NCBI GenBank assembly: GCA_010672925.1
Contig: JAAHFP010000014.1
Span: 62,001 to 126,000 of the forward strand
Direction: 5' to 3'
Source of the DNA: Symploca sp. SIO1C2
GTDB lineage: Bacteria; Cyanobacteriota; Cyanobacteriia; Cyanobacteriales; Coleofasciculaceae
Length of the DNA stretch: 64,000 nt
Below, one piece after another: positions 18,313 to 26,942 of the stretch. Position 1 is the stretch's first letter, and each line of letters opens with the position of its first letter. The translations under genes and the position numbers were made by a program. The notes below the pieces were generated by a model. That model did not search any database. It had not been told where the DNA came from and saw only the letters and a program-made list of their open reading frames with translations.

Positions 18313-19089
18313 TCACATTCCCATAACTTCGTAACCAGCATCCACATACAAAACTTGTCCAGTGATCCCACTAGCTAAATCACTGCATAGAAAAGCAGCT
18401 GTATTACCTACTTCCAGTTGGGTGACAGTACGCCGCAGTGGTGCTACTTGTTCTACGTGATGAATCATATCTAGGATACCTCCCACTGCAGATGAAGCTA
18501 AGGTGCGAATCGGACCAGCGGAGATGGCGTTGACGCGAATATTCTGAGGACCAAGTTCTGCTGCGAGGTAACGGACACTCATTTCCAGTCCGGCCTTAGC
18601 AATTCCCATAACATTATAGTTGGGTATCACTTTCACCCCTCCCAGGTAAGAAAGAGTCACAATGCTGCCCCCTTCTTTCATCAGGGGTTGTGCTGCGCTC
18701 GCTAATCCAGTCAGGGAGTAAGTGCTAATTTCTAGCGCTTGAGAAAAACCTGGGCGGGAGGTTTGACTAAAACCTCCTGATAAATCTTCCTTATTGGCAA
18801 AGGCAAGGCAATGGATCAAGATGTCAAGTTTGCCCCATTGTTGGTCAATTGCTTCAAAAACTGCGGCAATTTGGGTATCATCTTGAACGTTACAAGGTAA
18901 AAAGAGACTAGGTTGGAGTGGTTCTACCAATTCTTCGACTTTTTTCTTATAACGACCTTTCTCATCCGGCAGAAACGTAACACCCAAATTTGCGCCAGCT
19001 TTTTTCAACTGCTGAGCAATACCCCAGGCAATGGAACGGTTATTGGCAATACCAGTGACAAGAGCGTTTTTTCCAGTTAGATTTAGCAT
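18313..19089 (-). CDS. fabI: Enoyl-[acyl-carrier-protein] reductase (NADH)
   Basis: Catalyses the last reduction of the fatty-acid elongation cycle. A short-chain dehydrogenase fold of 258 residues, with the FabI-type cofactor motif LVTGIANNRSIAWGIAQQL rather than the classical TGxxxGIG. The active-site pair is Y158-x6-K165 (NYNVMGIAKAGLE), with the extra Tyr Y148 in TLSYLGG. SAGPIRTLAS and the end LYVDAGYEVMGM are diagnostic of cyanobacterial FabI. It lies divergently from ntcA, with a 300-base gap. Complete, nothing odd. Confidence 0.97.
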   Translation of the reverse strand: MLNLTGKNALVTGIANNRSIAWGIAQQLKKAGANLGVTFLPDEKGRYKKKVEELVEPLQPSLFLPCNVQDDTQIAAVFEAIDQQWGKLDILIHCLAFANKEDLSGGFSQTSRPGFSQALEISTYSLTGLASAAQPLMKEGGSIVTLSYLGGVKVIPNYNVMGIAKAGLEMSVRYLAAELGPQNIRVNAISAGPIRTLASSAVGGILDMIHHVEQVAPLRRTVTQLEVGNTAAFLCSDLASGITGQVLYVDAGYEVMGM

Positions 19090-19389
19090 ATAATTATACC
19101 CTAAGGAGGATGTTATTTTGACTGAAGGGCTTTATAGGGCTGTGTCCTGTTCCCAACAGCTCAGCAGTTAGTTTAACCCGTGAGAAGCCCAACAAATCAA
19201 TAGTGTTGATGAAAAAGGAAAATGTTTGTTTTAAGTCAGAATCTAAGCTGCAAAGGTAAGATAAAGATTTAGAAAGTCAGAAAGCTTTTAAGGTAAAGAG
19301 ACCGGGAATAGTATTTCGGTACTATCTAAACTCTCCCTGTAAAGTGAGAATCCCCGTCAATGAAAGCGCGGGTAGTGTCAACTAGAGCA
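19090..19389. other. fabI-ntcA divergent intergenic region
   Basis: Must hold the promoters of both genes. I saw GTA-N6-TAC at 19314-19325, close to the NtcA consensus but two bases short in the spacer, so I do not call an NtcA box. A GGGCTGTGTCCTGTTCCCAACAGC stretch (split here as two halves of one imperfect inverted repeat) near 19138-19160 resembles the MITE-like family. No gene seen. Confidence 0.4.
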
Positions 19390-20067
19390 ATGGATAGCGT
19401 TGTGACGCAATATAGACCACTAGAATCTGTGTTCCGTCAGATGAGCGGTGGAGGCTTTCCACCGGTTGTCGAAACATTTGAGCGGGGCAAAACAATTTTT
19501 TTCCCAGGAGACCCCGCAGAAAGAGTCTACTTTTTGCTCAGAGGTGCTGTAAAGCTCTCTAGAGTTTATGAAGCAGGGGAAGAAATTACGGTAGCACTGT
19601 TGCGAGAAAACAGTGTTTTTGGTGTACTATCCCTGATTACAGGTCATCGCTCTGACCGGTTTTACCATGCGGTTGCTTTTACCCCTGTAGAGTTACTCTC
19701 TTCTCCAATTGATCAGGTAGAGCAAGCACTTAAAGAAAATCCAGAGCTATCTATGTTAATGCTCCGGGGGTTATCCTCTAGGATCTTGCAGACAGAAATG
19801 ATGATTGAAACTCTGGCTCACCGAGACATGGGTTCCCGATTGGTGAGTTTTTTGTTAATTCTTTGCCGCGACTTTGGTGTACCTACATCTGACGGGATTA
19901 TGATTGACTTGAAACTCTCCCATCAAGCGATTGCGGAAGCGATTGGCTCAACCCGTGTCACAGTTACTCGTTTACTAGGGGATTTACGTACTGAAAAAAT
20001 GATCGATATTCACAAGAAAAAAATTACCGTTCACAATCCGGTAGTTTTGAGTCAGCAGTTCACCTGA
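19390..20067 (+). CDS. ntcA: Global nitrogen regulator NtcA (CRP/FNR family)
   Basis: The 2-oxoglutarate-responsive activator of nitrogen assimilation genes in cyanobacteria. It has an N-terminal cyclic-nucleotide-binding-like fold ([39 protein letters not shown]), a dimerisation helix ([17 protein letters not shown]) and a C-terminal helix-turn-helix ([20 protein letters not shown]) that reads GTA-N8-TAC. From the ATG at 19390 it is 225 residues, the usual size; an in-frame ATG at 19360 would add ten residues not typical of the family. The next gene is a DUF3084 protein. Assignment is firm. Confidence 0.97.
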   Translation: MDSVVTQYRPLESVFRQMSGGGFPPVVETFERGKTIFFPGDPAERVYFLLRGAVKLSRVYEAGEEITVALLRENSVFGVLSLITGHRSDRFYHAVAFTPVELLSSPIDQVEQALKENPELSMLMLRGLSSRILQTEMMIETLAHRDMGSRLVSFLLILCRDFGVPTSDGIMIDLKLSHQAIAEAIGSTRVTVTRLLGDLRTEKMIDIHKKKITVHNPVVLSQQFT

Positions 20068-20163
20068 GAATATCAAGGCTGAAGACTCCCTACACTTTCC
20101 TCTCTCATGACCACAAGCACACAGCATAAGTTAGGCTGTATCTGGACAGACTGAAAACATTTA

Positions 20164-21810
20164 ATGACCAGCGCTTACATCCTAATCGCAGCAATCTTGG
20201 TGTTGGGAGCAGTGATCGCAACCCTAGGTGACCGCATCGGTACAAAAGTGGGCAAGGCGCGGTTGAGTTTATTCAATCTGCGTCCTCGCAAAACTGCTAC
20301 TCTGGTCACCATTATTACAGGGAGTTTGATTTCTGCTTCTACCTTAGGGATTCTCTTTGCTACTAGTGAGTCTCTAAGGGAGGGAGTTTTTCAACTGGAC
20401 AATATTCTCAAAAAACTAAGAATTGCTCGTGGTGAAGTTGATATAATTAATGCGGAAAAATTTCAGGTAGAGAACGAGTTGACCCAAGCTCAAACTCAAC
20501 TTAAGGATCTTTCTGCCCAGGGTTCTGTTCTTCGCTCAGAAATCAACTCCCTTTTAAAGGAACGTCAGGTACTCAATAAACAAAAGAAGCAACTCAGTCA
20601 GCAAATTTCTCAACTAAAATCCCAAGTGGTTCAACGGGATCAAGAACTAGCAGAGAAAAATCAAGAACTTTCTCAACGGAATCAGGAACTAGAAGAGAAA
20701 AATCAAGAACTTTCTCAACGGAATCAAGAAATCGCTGAGCAAAAACAAATAATTGCTCAAGGAGAGAATCGCCTTAAGGAAGTTGAACAACAGCTTAATG
20801 GAGCAAGAGATGAGATCTCTCAATTAGAAACTCGCCGTCAGACACTTGAACAAGAACTTGATGGAGCCAAAAGTGAAATCGCTCAACTAGAAACTCGCCG
20901 CCAGGAACTTGAACAAGAACTCGATGGAGCAAGAGGTGAAATTGCTCAACTAGAAACTCGCCGTCAGACACTTGAACAAGAACTCGATGGAGCAAGAGGT
21001 GAAATCACTCAGCTAGAAACTCGCCGTCAGGAACTCGAACAAGAACTCGATGGAGCAAGAGATGAAATCGCTCAACTAGAAACTCGCCGTCAGGAACTCG
21101 AACAAGAATTAGGTGATAGAGAAAAACTAATTGATTTTTTAGCCCAGGAAGCCAGAATCCTAGAACAGAACTATCAAATATTGCGACAAGGGAAAGTTGC
21201 TATCTTGCGTGGTCAAGTTCTGGCATCTGGAGTAGTGCGCATTGTTGAACCAGATGCTGCACCTCAGGCAGTGGATGAACTGTTGCGGCAGGCAAATAAG
21301 GCAGCAATTGAAATTACTCAGTCTGGTAATTATAAACCCAATGGAAGGTTGGTACAAATTCCTCAATCTCAAGCTGAACGCTTAATTAAGCAGATTCAGG
21401 ATGGTCAAGATTATATAGTAAGAATACTCTCAGTTGGTAATTATGTTAAGGGAGAACAACAAATACAGGTCTTTGCTGATGCAGTAGTAAATCAAGTAGT
21501 CTTTGAAGCTGGTCATGTTCTTGCTACGATCCCCATCGATGCCTCAACTATGAACCAAGAGGAAATACGAGTACGTCTCAATCAGTTGCTAGCAGCATCT
21601 GAATTTCGTGCTAGTCGTGCTGGTATTCTGGGTAAGATTCAATTGGGAGATGGTAATAGCACCAAAATCCTTCGCTTTATAGAACAGTTAGAAGAGTATG
21701 ATGAGCCAATCAATGTCAGAGTTGTTGCCCAACAAGCAACTTATCGGGCTGGTCCTTTAAAAATGCAACTGATCGCAATTCAAAATGGAGAAATATTATT
21801 TAGTACTTAG
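20164..21810 (+). CDS. DUF3084 coiled-coil membrane protein
   Basis: A cyanobacterial family of unknown function, 548 residues. Two hydrophobic helices (about 4-20, YILIAAILVLGAVIATL, and about 48-66) enclose a loop with RIGTKVGKARLSLFNLRPRK. Residues about 85-330 are a long coiled coil. The C-terminal 200 residues form the conserved DUF3084 core (GQVLASGVVRIVEP, QQIQVFADAVVN, RAGPLKMQL). The coiled coil holds heptad pairs (KNQELSQRNQE) and then five 21-residue units of the type LDGARGEIAQLETRRQELEQ. These are nearly identical at DNA level, so length probably varies between strains. It follows ntcA by 96 bases; co-regulation is possible but not shown. Confidence 0.9.
   Translation: MTSAYILIAAILVLGAVIATLGDRIGTKVGKARLSLFNLRPRKTATLVTIITGSLISASTLGILFATSESLREGVFQLDNILKKLRIARGEVDIINAEKFQVENELTQAQTQLKDLSAQGSVLRSEINSLLKERQVLNKQKKQLSQQISQLKSQVVQRDQELAEKNQELSQRNQELEEKNQELSQRNQEIAEQKQIIAQGENRLKEVEQQLNGARDEISQLETRRQTLEQELDGAKSEIAQLETRRQELEQELDGARGEIAQLETRRQTLEQELDGARGEITQLETRRQELEQELDGARDEIAQLETRRQELEQELGDREKLIDFLAQEARILEQNYQILRQGKVAILRGQVLASGVVRIVEPDAAPQAVDELLRQANKAAIEITQSGNYKPNGRLVQIPQSQAERLIKQIQDGQDYIVRILSVGNYVKGEQQIQVFADAVVNQVVFEAGHVLATIPIDASTMNQEEIRVRLNQLLAASEFRASRAGILGKIQLGDGNSTKILRFIEQLEEYDEPINVRVVAQQATYRAGPLKMQLIAIQNGEILFST
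20794..21108 (+). repeat. Five 63-bp tandem units inside the coiled-coil gene
   Basis: Each unit encodes 21 residues, exactly three heptads (L-D-G-A-R-x-E-I-x-Q-L-E-T-R-R-Q-x-L-E-Q-E). The period keeps the coiled-coil phase, so units can be gained or lost in register. Confidence 0.9.
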
Positions 21811-21858
21811 GAATAAGCAGTAGTAGGACTTCAGTCCCAAAAAAGCCACGCCTACCAC

Positions 21859-22797
21859 CTATCTCAACGAAGAAAACCCTGCTGGACATAGAATTTCTAA
21901 TGAATCACCTGGTACAATGGTAGGCGTAGTTGATGATGCAATAGAAGATTCTTCAGATGCACAAATCCTTCTAATAGCAGTAGTTTCACCTTCAATTTCA
22001 GTGATGAATAGCCAACCAATATAGCTAGGTAGTTCAGTATCTGGCTTCGGTAGAGCAGTAATTGCGACACTTTGAATAGGTAAGTCGCCGATAGCGGAAC
22101 CATCCGAATCACCTTGAGGAACAATCTCATAGCGATAGAATTGGGTTTCCAAGTTGGTTACAATTCCCAATTCTGCTGTATCAGCCGCAAATTTGCCGTT
22201 TTCTAGATAATAAGCCTGTTGTGCTTGAGTGAGAATAGTGATAAACTGGGTGGGAATATTTGGCCTTGATTTTTGAGTTTCTAACTCAACTACTTGCACC
22301 TCTTCCGGTAAGGTTGTGCTATCAGAAATCTTCTCAAACAAAGTAGCACTAGTGCTAAAAGCAGTCGGTCTAGGTTGTCCAGGATCAATTCCATCTAATT
22401 CTAGACGTAGTTTACCTTCATTGGTCAACTCAAAAATAGTTTGGGCTACTTCATTAGGATTAGCTGCGACCTCAAGTTGCATGGGTTGAGTGGTAACATC
22501 AATTTGGTAACCCATTTCGATAGCGATCGCAGACCCTTCTTTGTCTGGTAAAACAATTAGTAGCTTAGCCTCTGGCGTAAAAATAAATGTTACCAGTTCA
22601 TCAGTATTGGGATCTCTAGCTTGCCATTGCCCCAGTAATTGATTTGTGATACTTTCGGTATCTGCTGCTGCTGAAGCCTGAGCCACTGTCGGTGCGATCG
22701 CGGATTGAGCATTTACCAACGGTGCTTTTACTGTACCTATTAGTGCCAACATTAACAAAAGACAGGAAGTAGAAGGCATAGGATAGAAGTTTTTCAC
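21859..22797 (-). CDS. Type IV pilin-like (G/H family) secreted protein
   Basis: I start at the GTG at 22797 because GGAGGAG stands 5 bases before it and the product then opens with MKNFYPMPSTSCLLLMLAL, a signal peptide ending near VNAQS; the frame is open further upstream to 22857. The mature part has a lipocalin-like or unassigned N-terminal half (GQWQARDPNTDELVTFIF). The C-terminal half contains FITILTQAQQAYYLENGKFA, ELGIV and FYRYEIVPQG, the pattern of cyanobacterial pilin-like G/H proteins. The classical prepilin cleavage motif (G-F-T-L-x-E) is absent, so it is a pilin-like periplasmic protein rather than a pilin subunit. 312 residues. Function unknown. Confidence 0.8.
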   Translation of the reverse strand: MKNFYPMPSTSCLLLMLALIGTVKAPLVNAQSAIAPTVAQASAAADTESITNQLLGQWQARDPNTDELVTFIFTPEAKLLIVLPDKEGSAIAIEMGYQIDVTTQPMQLEVAANPNEVAQTIFELTNEGKLRLELDGIDPGQPRPTAFSTSATLFEKISDSTTLPEEVQVVELETQKSRPNIPTQFITILTQAQQAYYLENGKFAADTAELGIVTNLETQFYRYEIVPQGDSDGSAIGDLPIQSVAITALPKPDTELPSYIGWLFITEIEGETTAIRRICASEESSIASSTTPTIVPGDSLEILCPAGFSSLR

Positions 22798-23170
22798 AGG
22801 TACTCCTCCAATTGTTGGTATGTAGGGGAAAAGCATTTGGGCGATAAATTTTCGCACATAGACCTAATATCAAGTTCGGTTGAATACTTACAATTTGGTG
22901 ACAAGAAGGCAGTTAGGCGAAGCCGTTGCCGAAGGCTAGGCAGAGGGCAGAAGGCAGAAGGGAAGGAAAAAAGTTGCAAGTTAGAAAGGAGTTATCACTG
23001 TTTATCCGAACTTGATATAAGTATACCTATCGTAGGGTGTGTTAGCGAAGCGTAACGCACCGCATCACGGGTACAATCATTTTCACCCAATAGCCTAAGT
23101 CGCAACAGATAACAGGCATCCTACCTGTTCCACAGTAAAATTGAACAAAGTTGTTCACACCCGCAACACA
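22798..23170. other. Intergenic region with dispersed repeats
   Basis: Contains GGCAGAGGGCAGAAGGCAGA tandem units at about 22939-22960. A TAGGGTGTGTTAGCGAAGCG block at 23035-23083 is repeated in reverse at 63.69-63.75 kb. An AACAGGCATCCTACCTGTT hairpin at 23111-23129 has a relative at 37.73 kb. No gene seen. Confidence 0.6.
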
Positions 23171-24001
23171 ATGACTCCGCAGCAACCCCTCAGCCAAAAG
23201 CTACAGAACCTAGAAAAGGTGGGTGATATTGATATTAGTCACTTGGTAATCGAGGATGATACCCCAGTAGACAACTTTCAATCCGAACAACAGCAAAGAT
23301 TACTAATTGAACCATTGCACAGTTCCTCAGCCCTACCCAAGCCTTTTCTAGCGGCAGCTCATGTAGGATTGTTTTACGAACTTAAAGAAGACCCTATCGT
23401 TCCCGATTTCATGCTCAGTTTAGGAGTTCAAAGAGCAGCTGACTATTCATTACGTCAGAATAGAGCTTACCTAGTCTGGAAACTCGGCAAACTACCAGAA
23501 GTGTGTATTGAGATTGTCTCGAATCAGGAAGGAGATGAATTATTTCTGAGCAAGCAATCCCAGCAACAGGGGAAGACTCGGACAAAAATGGATATTTATG
23601 GCGACATTAATATACCGTATTACGTAGTATTTGACCCATTGCAAGAAATCCAAGGCAAAGAAGGGATGGATGGAGCCTTATTGCGAGTGTGGAAGATGTC
23701 TGATAAAGGTTATCAAGAACTGACATCCCATAAGCAAATCATCAATCCAGGAGAGTCGGTGTGGTTAGAAGAAGTTGGTATCGGATTGATGCTTTGGTAC
23801 GGAGAATTTGAGGGAAATATCAAGAGGTTGTGGTTGCGGTGGTGTGATCAAGAGGGTCAGCCAATTCCCACAGGAGCAGAAGGTGCGGAGATATATCGAC
23901 AGCGAGCTTATTATATACGGCAAGCTGAGATAGAGCGACAACGAGCTGAGCGATTAGCCCAAAAGTTACGAGAGATGGGAATTGATCCAGATCAGTTGTA
24001 G
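23171..24001 (+). CDS. Uma2-family putative PD-(D/E)XK endonuclease
   Basis: A protein of 276 residues from the ATG at 23171; an in-frame TTG at 23141 is less likely. The Uma2 (DUF820) core is visible as PIVPDFMLSLGV (the PD of the nuclease motif) and LPEVCIEIVS (the E-x-hydrophobic part, with Ile where the E-x-K lysine-side residue sits), followed by KMDIYGDINIPYYVVFDP. The C-terminus is a charged helix rich in RQRAERLAQKLREMGIDPDQ, usual in cyanobacterial members. These proteins occur in many copies in filamentous cyanobacteria, with no settled function; a nuclease role is inferred from fold. No partner gene is evident. Confidence 0.88.
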   Translation: MTPQQPLSQKLQNLEKVGDIDISHLVIEDDTPVDNFQSEQQQRLLIEPLHSSSALPKPFLAAAHVGLFYELKEDPIVPDFMLSLGVQRAADYSLRQNRAYLVWKLGKLPEVCIEIVSNQEGDELFLSKQSQQQGKTRTKMDIYGDINIPYYVVFDPLQEIQGKEGMDGALLRVWKMSDKGYQELTSHKQIINPGESVWLEEVGIGLMLWYGEFEGNIKRLWLRWCDQEGQPIPTGAEGAEIYRQRAYYIRQAEIERQRAERLAQKLREMGIDPDQL

Positions 24002-24065
24002 GGACTGGTTTAGTAATAACTTAGGTAATTTCCATTGATAATGGGGAATAAAATTCGGTAAATTT

Positions 24066-24128
24066 GTAGGGGCGGGTTTAGTGACAATCTAGGCTATTTG
24101 ACCCGAATATTGGGATCAAAACCCGCCC
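24066..24128. repeat. REP-type hairpin, TAGGGGCGGGTTT family
   Basis: GTAGGGGCGGGTTTAGTGAC on the left and AAAACCCGCCC on the right form a stem. The family recurs at 25.99-26.05, 27.24 and 62.26-62.66 kb, where it adjoins a RAYT remnant. Confidence 0.75.
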
Positions 24129-24162
24129 AACGCTTAAAGGTAACAACTGCATTCCCAGTGAG

Positions 24163-24960
24163 ATGGTTCAACGATCGCTCCGACAAAAACTACCACTGAA
24201 GCCGAAATTTCCCTTAGCTAAGCATCGACTGCTAATGGGTCTTTTTGCCATTGCTCTTACCAGTTCCATCATTATTACTCCAGCAGTTTATCCCCAAAGT
24301 CCTAGCCCCACACCATCTGCTCGTCAGGAATTGGAAGCTGAGATTCGTGAATATGCCGAATTTCATGTAGAAAATGAGCAACCTCCCAAAACCCAAGAAG
24401 TAGTTAATCTTTTGTATCCCAACGAAGTAGGAATGGAGAAGAGAGAGATTGCTAATATCTACAACAAGGAATATCAAAAGCTCAAAGATGCTCAAGATGC
24501 TGACTTATTGCATAAAATCCAAAACGATCTCCTCAAGAATCTGGGCTGGGTTTCTGCGGCAATTTTCGGTATTTTGCTGATCTTCCGCGATGTTGTTACT
24601 GGGTGGATAACTAAGTTATTCAATACTATTGGCACTGGGATTTATAACCGGTGCGCAGGAAGTAGATTATTTCGCAGTATTTCCCTAAAACATTATCGCC
24701 AAGGCTTAATCGAAAAGCATAACCAGTTAAAAATTCCCTTTCGCCCCAATCGCCCCCTGAGTCTTAGGGATATCTTTGTTCCTCTCAAAGTTACTGGTAC
24801 AAAGCTAGGAGCAGCTACTACAGACAATGCTATAGAGAAAGCCTTTGGCAATGTGGCAGCCAATACTAGTGATCGGGGTAATACTGTATTTCAGTTTTTG
24901 GAAGATACTTTAGCAACTAGTAGCGAAGTTAAAGAACAATTTTCTTTTGTTTTGGTATAA
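24163..24960 (+). CDS. Truncated N-terminal region of a NACHT-type (STAND) membrane protein
   Basis: A protein of 265 residues. Hydrophobic helix at about 23-44 (LLMGLFAIALTSSIIITPAV), an acidic helical segment, and a second hydrophobic helix at about 128-145 (LGWVSAAIFGILLIF). Then comes SLKHYRQGLIEKHNQLKIPF and RDIFVPLKV, the block that in large cyanobacterial NACHT proteins lies just before the NTPase. Here the frame ends about 75 residues later, with no Walker A (GxxxxGK[ST]), no repeats and no similar continuation in the next 60 bases before an unrelated minus-strand gene. I read it as the surviving N-terminus of a STAND-type defence or signalling NTPase. A stand-alone short form cannot be excluded. 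Identification rests on recall of the family, not on a search. Confidence 0.55.
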   Translation: MVQRSLRQKLPLKPKFPLAKHRLLMGLFAIALTSSIIITPAVYPQSPSPTPSARQELEAEIREYAEFHVENEQPPKTQEVVNLLYPNEVGMEKREIANIYNKEYQKLKDAQDADLLHKIQNDLLKNLGWVSAAIFGILLIFRDVVTGWITKLFNTIGTGIYNRCAGSRLFRSISLKHYRQGLIEKHNQLKIPFRPNRPLSLRDIFVPLKVTGTKLGAATTDNAIEKAFGNVAANTSDRGNTVFQFLEDTLATSSEVKEQFSFVLV

Positions 24961-25021
24961 AAGAAAGAGACAAAATAATCACAAAATGAGAAATTAGGGA
25001 GATTGCGATGCAACCCTCAAC

Positions 25022-25381
25022 TCAACCTACAAGCAAATCGCATCGACCATAAATGTAATTGCTCCACTGCTGAGCAAGCACAGCGATCTCCTGACGTTCC
25101 TTCTCATTAAGCCATAAATCTGACCAACTCAGCTTCCATCTGCTAAGCAAACGTTGGAGATCTACCAATTCAGTCGCGAAAGTAATATCAGTCTCTAAAT
25201 CGATTTGAGGAACCATCCACTCAATAAAAAACTGACTCTCCCTAACCAGGTGTTGTGCAACAGATTCATCGGTTCCACTCCAAGCCAATAGCTGAATCCG
25301 CATCAGGTTTAAGGCAAGACTATCTAATTGAGTAGCCCTATTTGCTTTAAGATAATGAGACTTAAGTATATCCCAATTCAT
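25022..25381 (-). CDS. Hypothetical protein downstream of hicBA
   Basis: 119 residues, helical, rich in Trp (WDILKSHYL, SRWKLSWSDLWL). No motif that I recognise, no signal peptide and no membrane segment. Its ATG is 8 bases after the HicA stop, so it is probably the third gene of the hicB-hicA transcript. Whether it has a role in the toxin-antitoxin system is unknown. Confidence 0.7.
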   Translation of the reverse strand: MNWDILKSHYLKANRATQLDSLALNLMRIQLLAWSGTDESVAQHLVRESQFFIEWMVPQIDLETDITFATELVDLQRLLSRWKLSWSDLWLNEKERQEIAVLAQQWSNYIYGRCDLLVG

Positions 25382-25389
25382 ATAACTCC

Positions 25390-25629
25390 CTATTTTAAAA
25401 TATTTTCAATCTCCTCATCTGTGAATCCAAACTGCCGAAAAATTCTTAGCACATAGGCAGGTGACATTTCTCTAGCTCCCACATCGATTGGAACTATTCG
25501 TGTTTTATCTTCAGTTACGCGGCTATAAAGGCTATGATCTCCTTTGCCCTCACGATAAAAAACACAACCTGCTTTCTTCAACAGTTTAATTAGCTGCTGT
25601 GGCTTTAGTGAAGGAATATTTTTAGGCAT
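25390..25629 (-). CDS. hicA: HicA-family mRNA interferase toxin
   Basis: 79 residues. The HicA double-stranded-RNA-binding fold shows LKPQQLIKLLKKAGCVFYRE, then GKGDHSLYSR with the catalytic His of the family (GSHxxY in others, here GDHSLY), and a C-terminal helix FGFTDEEIENIL. It cleaves mRNA when free of HicB. The start overlaps the end of hicB by 8 bases, giving translational coupling. The Gly-Ser-His to Gly-Asp-His variation is common in this subgroup. Confidence 0.9.
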   Translation of the reverse strand: MPKNIPSLKPQQLIKLLKKAGCVFYREGKGDHSLYSRVTEDKTRIVPIDVGAREMSPAYVLRIFRQFGFTDEEIENILK

Positions 25630-25888
25630 AAACTGCTCTGAACTCGTAAGATTCTGATACAGGCTCTTTTGATTCTACTGTTAAGAACTCGTGTAATTCC
25701 TTGATAGAAATTGGATTGCAGTAAACATCAGATTGAGAGGTATAAACTTCTTGAAATGACTGAACTGCTTCTTTGAGCTTAGTAATTGCCTGCTCTTGTG
25801 TATCACCTTGTCCAACAATTCCATTCTCTAGGCATAAAGCAACCCAATATTCTTGACTTGGGCGCAGGATAACAGTGTAAAAATCCAT
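25622..25888 (-). CDS. hicB: HicB-family antitoxin
   Basis: 88 residues. The partial RNase-H-like fold of HicB is seen in FYTVILRPSQEYWVALCLEN, IVGQGDTQEQAITKLKEAVQ. There is no recognisable DNA-binding domain at the short C-terminus, so autoregulation would need another factor. First gene of hicB-hicA-25022. The order antitoxin first matches the usual arrangement for type II systems. Confidence 0.88.
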   Translation of the reverse strand: MDFYTVILRPSQEYWVALCLENGIVGQGDTQEQAITKLKEAVQSFQEVYTSQSDVYCNPISIKELHEFLTVESKEPVSESYEFRAVYA

Positions 25889-25953
25889 GTTGGTTACTTT
25901 AATAAAACTCTTGTGGAACAGGTATATTACCTATTATTGTACTGTTTTCGGGA

Positions 25954-26050
25954 AAGCGATCGCGTGATTGTCTAGATTATCGATAAGGCTGGTTTTGTAT
26001 TAAGGTGATCGCTCAATGCGTTAACGATGAACCTAAACCAGCCCCTACAA
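25954..26050. repeat. ~95-bp direct repeat, copy 1
   Basis: Starts AAAGCGATCGCG and runs through TTATCGATAAGGCTGGTTTTG, TATTAAGGT, ATGCGTTAACG to CTAAACCAGCCCCTAC. Collinear with 26943-27031. The two copies flank the UPF0175/PIN cassette. Confidence 0.85.
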
Positions 26051-26097
26051 CGCTCGAATTTTTTTGCTACTCAATTAACCAAATAAAGAGGATGCAA

Positions 26098-26577
26098 TCA
26101 CTCTTTAAAATCATCCGTTAACAAACGTTTGAGCAAACTAGGTGCAACCCAAAAACCAGCAGTCTGTAACTGATCAAAAGCTACTTCGACATCCAGCAAT
26201 TGAGCTTTGGCAGCATCTTTGATAACACCCAAAAGACCGATTATTTTTAATCCACGTTTTGCTGCAATTCGCCTTGCTGCTTTATCATCTAAAATTACTA
26301 GATTTGCTTTCACTTGTTCTGCTAGTACAATTGCTTCACGCTCTCCTAAATCCAGAGTGTCTAACTCAATATCTTGATTCAATTCGATAATTTTAATTTG
26401 TAGCCAATCAGGAGGTTGACTAATCCAGCTTTGGACAATATTTGGAGATTCAGAGGCACTCAGTTCATCAGCAACAGCTTGAGGAATAATGATGCTTGTG
26501 TACAGGGCAGGTAATATATCAATCTGATTAATAATCAGGAGATAACAAATAGCAGAGGTATCAGAAATAATAATCAT
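26098..26577 (-). CDS. PIN-domain protein (DUF3368), VapC-like toxin
   Basis: 159 residues. PIN-fold acidic residues are seen at D6 (IIISDTSAICYLL), in the central LGEREAIVLAEQ and in LVILDDKAARRIAAKRGL, which is diagnostic of the DUF3368 branch. PIN toxins are Mg-dependent RNases. The gene overlaps the UPF0175 gene by one base (TAATG), so the two are coupled. Together with UPF0175 it makes a recurring toxin-antitoxin type pair in cyanobacteria. The pair lies between two direct repeats. Confidence 0.9.
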   Translation of the reverse strand: MIIISDTSAICYLLIINQIDILPALYTSIIIPQAVADELSASESPNIVQSWISQPPDWLQIKIIELNQDIELDTLDLGEREAIVLAEQVKANLVILDDKAARRIAAKRGLKIIGLLGVIKDAAKAQLLDVEVAFDQLQTAGFWVAPSLLKRLLTDDFKE

Positions 26578-26840
26578 TATCCTCTGAATATCCTAAGCGT
26601 TTTAATATCTTGTTCTAACTCAGTCTCATCATAATTTAAATAAACTCCCATGCGCTTGAGAAAAGCATGAGTTGCTAAACGAGTTGGCAGTTGCAGAATT
26701 TGACGAACTTCAGCTGTAGTAAGTTTACCATTTCGATAAGAGTCAGCAACCATGAGTTCTAAGAGACGAACAGAGAGATTTTCTTCAGTTTGCTCTAGTC
26801 TGTGAGCAATGTTGTCAGGAATTTCAACAGTGATTTGCAT
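26577..26840 (-). CDS. UPF0175-family antitoxin
   Basis: 87 residues from the ATG at 26840; the longer frame to 26900 lacks support. MQITVEIPDNIAHRL, then a helix-turn-helix-like AEVRQILQLPTRLATHAFLKR, and YLNYDETELEQDI near the end, are the UPF0175 pattern. It probably neutralises the PIN protein it overlaps and binds the promoter. Good match to family length. Confidence 0.87.
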   Translation of the reverse strand: MQITVEIPDNIAHRLEQTEENLSVRLLELMVADSYRNGKLTTAEVRQILQLPTRLATHAFLKRMGVYLNYDETELEQDIKTLRIFRG

Positions 26841-26942
26841 ACGAAAAAACTTATGTAGTCTAATGCCTAATCTTAAGAGTAGACAATCTCCAAGTAACAC
26901 CTATTGTAGATGATATTGGATATCAATGGTGAACATTTAAAA

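Noticed and set aside
18046-18378. Overlapping open frames on both strands across the CTTGTC and TTGTTGG repeats
   Set aside because: All frames of a 9-base array stay open; the products are pure repeats (SLSSLSS, DKGDKED types), and one overlaps the endonuclease V start.
19314-19325. GTA-N6-TAC as an NtcA box upstream of ntcA
   Set aside because: NtcA sites need GTA-N8-TAC; the spacer is two bases short and I cannot place a -10 box at the right distance.
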